A stretch of 8,459 bases of DNA, from positions 1-8,459 of the forward strand of contig DASPUI010000010.1 in NCBI GenBank assembly GCA_035622995.1. Reading direction: 5' to 3'. The notes beneath the pieces are model-generated. The model ran no database searches. It was not told the DNA's origin and saw only the letters and a program-made list of their open reading frames with translations. Position numbers and translations under genes: made by a program. Each line of letters starts with the position of its first letter. Position 1 is the first letter of the stretch. The stretch comes from DASPUI01 sp035622995 (GTDB taxonomy: Bacteria; Verrucomicrobiota; Verrucomicrobiia; Chthoniobacterales; UBA10450). Below are positions 1-5,615 of this stretch, in pieces.

Positions 1-341
1 GTTAAACTCTGGGTCGAGAGAAGGCGCAATAAACGGATGTCGAAAATAGTGTCGCCCCGAACGACCAGAAGAGCTTGTCCGGGTTTTGGCCAGACATTCA
101 AGATCTGATCCATGGTTACTATCCCGCTCTCTCGGTTGCGGACCATTACGTCGATTTGCGCGCGAGCCCATGACGGGCGCGAGACTTCTCGACCAATCAA
201 ATCAGCGTTGCTCGATAAAATGGTCGCCCGTTTGATTCCGCAACGCTGAAGGATCCGCAAGAGCCGCTCCAGGATCGAAATACCGCACAACCTGACTAAC
301 GCTCCGGGGCCATCGGCTAGAATGATGCATTCATCAACCAT
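1..341 (-). CDS. Degenerate nucleotidyltransferase-like domain protein, partial (3' end outside the window)
   Basis: This gene reads leftward from ATG at 339-341 and runs off the left edge, leaving 113 N-terminal residues. An in-frame TAA lies a few codons upstream with no other start between, so this start is well supported; a weak AAGAAG precedes it. The fold pattern is that of a MobA/sugar nucleotidyltransferase: a first beta strand and loop (CIILADGPGAL, residues 5-15), a helix (ISILERLLRILQRCGI, 21-36), a second strand (ATILSS, 39-44) and a late LLVVRGDTIFD strand (91-101) that lines up with LLTMSDHLFD of the cytidylyltransferase at 1413-2186. Unlike that enzyme, it lacks the GxGxRL arginine and the KPL lysine, because the connecting segment is deleted. 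It may therefore not bind or transfer a nucleotide. From family knowledge, such domains can be fused to CDP-alcohol phosphatidyltransferases. That part would lie outside the window, so it is inference. Confidence 0.7.
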   Translation of the reverse strand, partial: MVDECIILADGPGALVRLCGISILERLLRILQRCGIKRATILSSNADLIGREVSRPSWARAQIDVMVRNRESGIVTMDQILNVWPKPGQALLVVRGDTIFDIRLLRLLSTQSL

Positions 342-389
342 CTTCTTGTGAACACCGGATATTGAACGATCTTACTGGAACAAGTCGAG

Positions 390-406
390 CGCCGGTCGAA
401 CCGGCG
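390..406. repeat. Inverted repeat in a divergent intergenic region
   Basis: Perfect 7-base arms CGCCGGT (390-396) and ACCGGCG (400-406) flank a 3-base centre, CGA. It lies in the 109-base gap between the leftward gene ending at 341 and the radical SAM gene starting at 451. It could be an operator shared by two divergent promoters or a small hairpin in a leader. There is no T-run directly after it on either strand, so it is not an intrinsic terminator. I see no convincing -35/-10 pair in this gap. Confidence 0.45.
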
Positions 407-437
407 ATTGAATTCGCTCCTGCGATGGGCCTTTACT

Positions 438-441
438 AGGA
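438..441 (+). promoter_or_regulatory. Ribosome binding site of the radical SAM gene
   Basis: AGGA sits 9 bases before GTG at 451 and 12 before ATG at 454. The spacing favours the GTG as initiator, although the two starts differ by only one residue. Confidence 0.4.
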
Positions 442-450
442 TTTTTTCGA

Positions 451-1416
451 GTGATGAAAACTAATGGTTCAGTCCTGACCGAAAACTTCTCCGCATCGGT
501 AAACGGCTCGACACCAGGCGTTCTTCCTCGCCTCGGTTACAGCCCGTTCCTCGCACAGATCGTCGTTATTCGCCGCTGTAATTTATCATGCGGCTATTGT
601 TCCGAATACGACAAGTCCAGCGATCCGGTAGCCACTGACGTGTTGGAGAAGCGCCTTTTGAAACTCAAAGAGCTTGGAACGTTTGGTATTTCTTTGACAG
701 GCGGCGAACCCACGATGCACCCGGACCTTCCCCGCCTCATTCGGAAATGCCGCGAGCTTGGTTTTTTTCGCACCGGAATGATCTCAAATGGTTTCTTCCT
801 ACGTCCCGAACTGATCGAAGCATTGAACGAAGCTGGACTTCAGGAGATGCAGATTTCCATAGACGGAGTTCACGGCAACGAGACGACGCAAAAAGTTCTA
901 AATAACCTGAAGAAGCGGCTGGAGTTGCTGCGAAAATACGCGCGTTTCCAAGTGATCGTTAGTGCTGTCATCGGGGCCTCTCCTCCGCAAGAAGCGGAGG
1001 AAGTAATAGATTTTGCAAAGAAAATCGGGTTTACCGCGCGTGTTCTTCTCGTGCACGACCGCAACGGCCAGCTCAAACTCGATTCCGAAGAGATAAAGGC
1101 GTTTGAAAACATCGTTGCCAAACTTCCCAGAAGCTGGAGAGAATTTTCAAATTACCGCAAACGCCTGATCCATGACGGGGTCGCGCCATTTAAATGTCGT
1201 GCCGGCAGCCGCTATCTTTATGTGGACGAGTTCGGCAACGTCAATTGGTGCTCACAGACTCGAACAGTGTGGTCCAAGCCATTAATGGACTACACCCTGA
1301 GCGACTTGCGGGAGCAGTTCTACACTCATAAATCCTGTAACGTGACTTGCACACTTGGCTGCGCGCGCTCCGCAAGTCAATTCGACAATTGGCGCCGGCA
1401 GTTGGCCCGCAATTAG
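451..1416 (+). CDS. Radical SAM protein with C-terminal cysteine cluster
   Basis: This 321-residue protein is a radical S-adenosylmethionine enzyme. The CxxxCxxC motif (C43, C47, C50; CNLSCGYC) should bind the [4Fe-4S] cluster that cleaves SAM. GGEP at 84-87 binds the SAM amino group, and ISIDGV (135-140) is the usual later barrel strand. The C-terminal part carries C249, C267, C296, C300 and C304, which resembles a SPASM or twitch extension able to hold an auxiliary Fe-S cluster (inferred from spacing). The translation begins at GTG 451; ATG 454 is an alternative. The substrate cannot be told from sequence. No small precursor-peptide gene is seen next to it, so peptide maturation is not supported locally, and a role in modifying a lipid or sugar intermediate of this locus is a guess. 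Its TAG stop interlocks with the TAA stop of the convergent gene at 1413. Confidence 0.9.
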   Translation: MMKTNGSVLTENFSASVNGSTPGVLPRLGYSPFLAQIVVIRRCNLSCGYCSEYDKSSDPVATDVLEKRLLKLKELGTFGISLTGGEPTMHPDLPRLIRKCRELGFFRTGMISNGFFLRPELIEALNEAGLQEMQISIDGVHGNETTQKVLNNLKKRLELLRKYARFQVIVSAVIGASPPQEAEEVIDFAKKIGFTARVLLVHDRNGQLKLDSEEIKAFENIVAKLPRSWREFSNYRKRLIHDGVAPFKCRAGSRYLYVDEFGNVNWCSQTRTVWSKPLMDYTLSDLREQFYTHKSCNVTCTLGCARSASQFDNWRRQLARN

Positions 1417-2186
1417 CGGACAGTCGACTTCGTTCGCTTGAGTACCACTTCTTCGGCGCGTTGTAGCATCTCAGGAGTATCGACATCCTGCCACCAGGCG
1501 TCGCCAATATCGACCGCGCGTACTCTCTTTTCCTCAGCCATCAATCGGACGCCATCGGCGAGACTGCAATCATCGTGTTGTCTGGCACGTTCGAAGTATT
1601 CAAAAATTTCTAATGGGCAAATGAATAGTCCCGTGTCGATCGCATCGTAGGCGCGCAAATTCTTTCCAATCGCAACAACGCGATCTTCGCGTGTTTGAAG
1701 TTTCATCGCATCATCCAAATCGAAAATTGAATCGAGCTTTCGATCCACCGCCACGTTTAGAAGGCCGCGATCTGGTGAATTAAGCAGAAGATCGATAATG
1801 ACATCGTCGAATAGATGATCGCTCATCGTAAGTAAGAATGGTGCGGCAACGCGATCCTTGGCCGCAAGGAGAGAAATTCCGTTCAGTTTTTGCCACTCGG
1901 GATTTTTGATTGCACAAAACTCGATGCCCGATGGAATCAGTCGCATGACAGCGGTGCTGAGACGCTCGCCCTCAAATCCGACCACGGCATTGATTTTCTT
2001 GATTCCGGCTCTGAGCAACGCATCGACGGTGTAGGAAATCAGCGGGCGACCGAGAATCTGAACCAATGGCTTCAAGAAAGTGTTGTCAGCGCCGCGCAAC
2101 CGCGAGCCTGATCCCGCCATCAAGATCACCGCTTCGCTGACCTGTTTTTGCTGAGGCAATAATGCTGATTCCGGCCGGGGCGTCAT
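1413..2186 (-). CDS. Nucleotidyltransferase, probable inositol-1-phosphate cytidylyltransferase-like
   Basis: This 257-residue GT-A fold nucleotidyltransferase probably makes a CDP-activated polyol phosphate from CTP. The N-terminal signature AVILMAGSGSRL (19-30) plus KPL (39-41) is the nucleotide-binding loop with its arginine and lysine. NGISLLAAK (102-110), LLTMSDHLFD (118-127, metal-binding D123) and WWQDVDTPEML (231-241, second metal aspartates D234 and D236) follow in the expected order. From memory, the stretch AIGKNLRAYDAIDTGLF (172-188) and the LTMxDH and DVDT blocks closely match the cytidylyltransferase half of the archaeal bifunctional IPCT/DIPP synthase, which makes CDP-inositol. 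Phosphocholine or another polyol phosphate is the main alternative substrate. The ATG at 2186 overlaps the upstream dehydrogenase stop as ATGA, and no Shine-Dalgarno precedes it, so translation probably depends on coupling. About 18 residues precede the conserved strand. Confidence 0.85.
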   Translation of the reverse strand: MTPRPESALLPQQKQVSEAVILMAGSGSRLRGADNTFLKPLVQILGRPLISYTVDALLRAGIKKINAVVGFEGERLSTAVMRLIPSGIEFCAIKNPEWQKLNGISLLAAKDRVAAPFLLTMSDHLFDDVIIDLLLNSPDRGLLNVAVDRKLDSIFDLDDAMKLQTREDRVVAIGKNLRAYDAIDTGLFICPLEIFEYFERARQHDDCSLADGVRLMAEEKRVRAVDIGDAWWQDVDTPEMLQRAEEVVLKRTKSTVR

Positions 2187-2986
2187 ATGCCGTAATATTT
2201 TTTCAAGCCCCAGATACGAAGCCGTTGCGGCAAAAATCGAAAAATGAGGGGCGCAATTTTTGTCTGAAACATGTCGCCTACGGCCATGCGCGGCGGTGGG
2301 TTCTTTCCTTCAATCAATTTCAGAATATGGCGCGCGACCAATTCCGGTTTCGGCGCATCGCGCATGTTGCGCTCGGTTGTTTCCCAGGTCTTCGCCAATT
2401 TCTTCTCATAACCCGGATCGTCGCCCGTTGTTTTAATTACGGTATTGTTGAAGCCGGTGCAGATATCAGCCGGTTGAAGATCGACAACATGAATACCGGA
2501 AGGTCCAAGCTCGAGTTGGATCGACATCGTGAACGCGGCCATCGCCGCTTTGGCCGAATTATATGCAGCCATGAATGGGACTGGGAGACGTGAGGCGAGG
2601 GACGTAACATTGATAATGAGGCCCTCGTTTCGCGGACGCATTGCTTCCAGGGCCAGCCGCATCAATTGCAAATGGCTGAAAAGGAGAGTTTGAAACTGGT
2701 TCATGATGATTTCGTCGCTGAGAAATTCAGCCGGACCAAAATGTCCGCCGCCTGCATTATTTATGACCACATCAAAATGACCGGCCTGTGACAGCGCGGA
2801 TTTGAAGGACTTTCCGACGGAGAGGCGATCAGTTAAATCAAGCTGGACAGGATGCAGTCGCGGCATTTCTGGAATTCGCTTTGGATCGCGTGAAGTTCCC
2901 CAAACTTCATGTCCCTGCGCGGTCAAGATTCGAGCGGTGGCGAGACCAATGCCGGCGCTCGCGCCGGTCAGAAAGATTCGTTTCAT
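2183..2986 (-). CDS. Short-chain dehydrogenase/reductase (classical SDR)
   Basis: This 267-residue protein is an NAD(P)-dependent oxidoreductase of the classical SDR family. TGASAGIG (7-14) is the glycine-rich cofactor loop, DLTD (50-53) contacts the adenine, NNAG is at 76-79, and the catalytic residues are S129, Y142 and K146 (YNSAK). R33 just after the second strand suggests a preference for NADP(H). The PADICTGF segment (172-179) corresponds to the usual PGxxxT region. The C-terminal tail (about 236-267) is basic and hydrophobic and might associate with the membrane. The ATG at 2986 has a strong GGGAGGA site 6 bases upstream and overlaps the preceding glycosyltransferase stop as ATGA. The substrate is unknown. 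Its operon position between a membrane glycosyltransferase and a cytidylyltransferase suggests a lipid, polyol or sugar intermediate. Confidence 0.93.
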   Translation of the reverse strand: MKRIFLTGASAGIGLATARILTAQGHEVWGTSRDPKRIPEMPRLHPVQLDLTDRLSVGKSFKSALSQAGHFDVVINNAGGGHFGPAEFLSDEIIMNQFQTLLFSHLQLMRLALEAMRPRNEGLIINVTSLASRLPVPFMAAYNSAKAAMAAFTMSIQLELGPSGIHVVDLQPADICTGFNNTVIKTTGDDPGYEKKLAKTWETTERNMRDAPKPELVARHILKLIEGKNPPPRMAVGDMFQTKIAPLIFRFLPQRLRIWGLKKYYGI

Positions 2987-4518
2987 GGTTGATCCTCCCG
3001 AATAATCAGGAACAACGAGATAATATTATGCTTCTGATAGACGACCAGAGGCCGTTTGAATCGAACCAGCAGCAATCGATGCCAGTCGTTAGGCAATGGA
3101 ATACTTGAATCATCAGTATAAATGGCGACCGCATTTTTGGTAATTTCGCGCAGGGCATCGGGCGGTGGAACCGGATCCGGGATATTGAACTCAGGCGCGT
3201 ACCATTGAGCATGGCGGATAGCTGGCTTGAGAAGGAGCACGACCCGTCCACGGATCGCGGGAGGATAAAGCCGTTCCAAATATTCGACCAGCCTGACGGG
3301 TGGCGCTTCCTCGCGATGATTTTCAATTGCGAGCGGCGTCACCACCCAGATCAAAAATGCCGGCACTATTATCGCAGCGACGTTCCAGGGAGCTCGTTGC
3401 CGCAAGAATCCGCGAAGTAACGCAACCAAAAGGAGGGGAAAAATTATCAAGTAGTATCGCGGAGCGGGTGGCAGGCAGACAAAGATGATTGCCACGTAAA
3501 CCAGCGACCATGGTGCGTGAAATCGCCAAAAATGCCTGTCGGCAGTCTCACGCCGGGAGAACAGGTACGAAAGAATTCCAAACGCGGCGATTCCGATCCC
3601 GATGACCAGGACAGGTATCGATTCCAAAAAACCAAGCCCCAGGCCAAACCAGCCGGGAATGTGATAGCCGAAACGGGTTGCGAGATACTTTGGACTCCAA
3701 TCCCCGGCGCCAAGGTAAGTAGCCGGTTTGTCGAGCCGCCAAATCCATTGGCTATAAGCGAGATCGAAGTAGACGCGCCAGACCGGGACCGATTTATTAA
3801 TCTGAGCCTGGAGGTACGAAGTCGGGATCAGCCAGAGAAGACCTGCAGCGATGAAACTGGACAGCGCAACGAACCAGCTTTTTATCTGATCCTTTTTCAA
3901 TGCCGCAGCCAGAACCATCAGCGCGGTCAAAATTAGCTGGGGGCGAATGCCGACTGCAATCGCGCCAAGCAAGCTAGTGGCGAGAAGTGTCGCCAAATCT
4001 CGGCGTTGTCTGTAATAAATTGCGGTCAGAATCTCAGCGCTCAAAAATGCGGCGGCTGGCGCGTCGGTCAGTACTTTTGTCGAAGTCATCCAAATGGCCG
4101 GTGTCAATGCCAGGCAGACTGAAACCCACCATCCCAGCCGCTCCGTAAATTGGGCACGGACAATAAGAAACCAAACTGCAACCAAAGCTGCCCCGCCGGC
4201 GGCGGACGCGAAATGCAATGACAGAATCGGGCCGACTCCGAAAAGGTGCTGGGCCAGCCAGCCAAACAAAATAAAGAGCGGGTAGCCAGGCGGGTGTGGG
4301 TGGTGATGCCAGATATCGAAGGAACGCACGCCCATGGCGAATTGGACAGAATCCCATTCGTCGAGTCCGGGACTGCGGGTGAAGAAGTAGAGCGCAAAGG
4401 AAGCGGCAAAGATCAAGGCACTCTTGCAAAACGTCCGGCCAGACGGAGCGATTGCGGGAAGTGGTGAAGCAGAAAGTGGCACGAATTTTCCAGTTTGGTT
4501 GATTCGATTAGTCGTCAC
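2983..4518 (-). CDS. GT-C type integral membrane glycosyltransferase (GT39/ArnT-like or GT117-like)
   Basis: This 511-residue polytopic protein probably transfers a sugar from a polyprenyl-phosphate donor on the outer face of the inner membrane. About ten to twelve hydrophobic segments occupy residues 31-397. The first external loop holds DEWDSVQFA (53-61) with acidic residues in the place of the GT-C catalytic aspartate, followed by HHHPHPPGYP (71-80). The loop wording recalls GT117/DUF2723 and GT39 proteins. TDAPAAAF (151-158), GIRPQ (190-194) and APRYYLIIFPLL (352-363) also fit GT-C enzymes. A roughly 110-residue soluble C-terminal domain follows. Translation starts at GTG 4518, the only start candidate after an in-frame TAA, with a weak purine-rich AGAAGA just before it. 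It is the first gene of a minus-strand operon and its stop overlaps the dehydrogenase start. The acceptor is unknown. Confidence 0.85.
   Translation of the reverse strand: MTTNRINQTGKFVPLSASPLPAIAPSGRTFCKSALIFAASFALYFFTRSPGLDEWDSVQFAMGVRSFDIWHHHPHPPGYPLFILFGWLAQHLFGVGPILSLHFASAAGGAALVAVWFLIVRAQFTERLGWWVSVCLALTPAIWMTSTKVLTDAPAAAFLSAEILTAIYYRQRRDLATLLATSLLGAIAVGIRPQLILTALMVLAAALKKDQIKSWFVALSSFIAAGLLWLIPTSYLQAQINKSVPVWRVYFDLAYSQWIWRLDKPATYLGAGDWSPKYLATRFGYHIPGWFGLGLGFLESIPVLVIGIGIAAFGILSYLFSRRETADRHFWRFHAPWSLVYVAIIFVCLPPAPRYYLIIFPLLLVALLRGFLRQRAPWNVAAIIVPAFLIWVVTPLAIENHREEAPPVRLVEYLERLYPPAIRGRVVLLLKPAIRHAQWYAPEFNIPDPVPPPDALREITKNAVAIYTDDSSIPLPNDWHRLLLVRFKRPLVVYQKHNIISLFLIIREDQP
2993..2999 (-). 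promoter_or_regulatory. Strong Shine-Dalgarno of the dehydrogenase gene
   Basis: On the minus strand GGGAGGA lies 6 bases before the ATG at 2986, inside the end of the upstream glycosyltransferase gene. It is the best ribosome binding site in the window and fixes the dehydrogenase start. It also suggests the dehydrogenase can be translated well even without coupling, in contrast to the next gene, which has none. Confidence 0.7.
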
Positions 4519-4600
4519 TCTTCTATATCCAGTGCCGTTCGCAAAGCCTCTGGCTTATGGCCGATGATGGCTGGCGGCGCAGATGAGAACCAGTTAGATT
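4519..4600. promoter_or_regulatory. Divergent intergenic region, presumed bidirectional promoter
   Basis: These 82 bases separate the start of the minus-strand operon (4518) from the plus-strand glycosyltransferase (4601), so transcription in both directions should begin in or near here. I see no clear paired -35/-10 hexamers. A short inverted repeat, AAGCC (4544-4548) and GGCTT (4552-4556), sits near the centre, but its arms are only 5 bases. The promoter role follows from gene orientation only. Confidence 0.35.
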
Positions 4601-5521
4601 ATGCAAGACAACATTTTCACGCGGATGGCAACGTGGATTTTCATTTGGCTCAGACGGATCTGGATGGCGGTGTCGGACTTTGTCGGCGATCACTCTTTTT
4701 ATTTTCGCCGAAAACGTCGGCAGCAACTGGCATTTATTCGCCAGGTCTTGTCGACGTCGATCGTTCCTCGAGAGCGAATTATTGTCTCGCTTTCGACTCT
4801 ACCCGATCGAATCGGACGGCTTCGGCCGACCCTCAAATCACTTCTCAGTCAGACCCGGCCACCGGACGAAATTGTTTTAGCGGTTCCGGAATTTTCCGTT
4901 CGCCAAAACCGCGCATACATCATTCCTGATTATCTCTTAAAGATACCGCGGCTACGCTTGCTCCGATGCGGAACGGATTGGGGCCCGGCGACAAAGTTCA
5001 TCGCGGTTCTGCAAGACGAGATCGCAGCCGGCCGGAGCGATACGCTGATCATGGTGGTGGACGATGATCGGGTCTATCCGCGCGATTCGATCGAACTTTA
5101 TCTTCACTACCATGCGAAACTACCCGATGCAGCGTTGTGTTTTCGCGGCGGACCGATTCCGCGCAGTTTGGACTGGCGTCATTGTAAAATGGTGCTTGGT
5201 GTCGATCTGCAGAGTCCTCAGCGTATCGCGGTGATGACTGGATGTGGGAGTTATCTGATTCAACCACGTTTTTCCGATTCGTCCTTGTGGGATTATTCAG
5301 TTGCTCCAAAGGGCGCGTTTTACATGGACGATATGTGGATCAGCGGTTGTCTGGAGCGGGCCGGCGTTGAAAAGTATGTAATTCCGGCTTCGGCTATGAT
5401 GCGCAACGTCCTTCGTCAATTTGGCACGATGACGCTGCACGATGTGCCACGGGGCAGGCAGCATCACAACAACGAGACGATAGAGTTTTTTAGTTCGAAC
5501 TGGAGTTTTACGTCACGCTGA
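4601..5521 (+). CDS. GT-A fold glycosyltransferase (GT2-like)
   Basis: This 306-residue protein is probably a cytoplasmic or membrane-bound glycosyltransferase using a nucleotide-sugar donor. The core begins near residue 60 with IIVSLSTLPDRI (60-71) and TLKSLLSQTRPPDEIVLAVP (77-96), the usual first GT-A strands. DWGPATKF (126-133) and the metal-binding VVDDD (152-156; DDDRVYP to 160) follow, then a MTGCGSYLI segment (212-220) and YMDDMWISGCL (241-251), whose acidic pair is in the position of the usual catalytic ED motif. The N-terminal 60 residues are aromatic and basic (WIFIWLRRIWMAV, 12-24) and could anchor to the membrane. ATG 4601 is taken as the start; ATG 4625 (residue 9) is possible, and neither has a good Shine-Dalgarno. 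It heads a plus-strand run with the flippase and GT4 enzyme. Donor and acceptor are unknown. Confidence 0.82.
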   Translation: MQDNIFTRMATWIFIWLRRIWMAVSDFVGDHSFYFRRKRRQQLAFIRQVLSTSIVPRERIIVSLSTLPDRIGRLRPTLKSLLSQTRPPDEIVLAVPEFSVRQNRAYIIPDYLLKIPRLRLLRCGTDWGPATKFIAVLQDEIAAGRSDTLIMVVDDDRVYPRDSIELYLHYHAKLPDAALCFRGGPIPRSLDWRHCKMVLGVDLQSPQRIAVMTGCGSYLIQPRFSDSSLWDYSVAPKGAFYMDDMWISGCLERAGVEKYVIPASAMMRNVLRQFGTMTLHDVPRGRQHHNNETIEFFSSNWSFTSR

Positions 5522-5615
5522 GTCCATCCCTTTGACACGGCCACCTTCTGCTAGTCGGCCGGCCGCGCTGCGCCCGTGGTGGTGTTCGCAACCTGATACG
5601 CTATAATCGGCTTCC
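5522..5615 (+). other. Intergenic gap before the flippase, with an isolated TATAAT
   Basis: This 94-base gap contains a perfect TATAAT (5602-5607) only 8 bases before the TTG start, with no recognisable -35 at the right distance. A TTGACA at 5532-5537 is about 64 bases too far upstream to pair with it. A 10-base palindrome, CGGCCGGCCG (5556-5565), lies between them. No terminator is seen, so the flippase may be cotranscribed with the upstream glycosyltransferase, or also have its own weak promoter. Confidence 0.25.

Noticed and set aside
2162..2593. 143-codon plus-strand reading frame
   Set aside because: It lies antisense to the dehydrogenase and cytidylyltransferase genes, which have full family motifs; its own translation shows no domain-like pattern.
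3517..3936. 139-codon plus-strand reading frame
   Set aside because: It is entirely antisense to the GT-C gene, has a low-complexity charged composition and no recognisable motif.
4034..4429. 131-codon minus-strand reading frame
   Set aside because: It is a shadow of the GT-C gene in an alternative frame of the same strand; membrane segments and GT-C motifs belong to the 2983-4518 frame.
4544..4556. AAGCC-TCT-GGCTT inverted repeat as an operator
   Set aside because: Five-base arms are expected by chance at this length; noted in the intergenic entry but not claimed as a site.
4495..4929. 144-codon plus-strand reading frame across the divergent promoter region
   Set aside because: It overlaps the GT-A gene in another frame; the 4601-5521 frame carries the glycosyltransferase motifs, and this one is rich in S, R and Q without structure.
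5532..5537. Perfect TTGACA as a -35 element
   Set aside because: No acceptable -10 hexamer lies 16-18 bases downstream (the sequence there is GC-rich), and the TATAAT at 5602 is too far away.
5556..5565. CGGCCGGCCG palindrome as a regulatory site
   Set aside because: It is a simple GC-rich self-complementary run with no second copy noticed, so it could easily be compositional.
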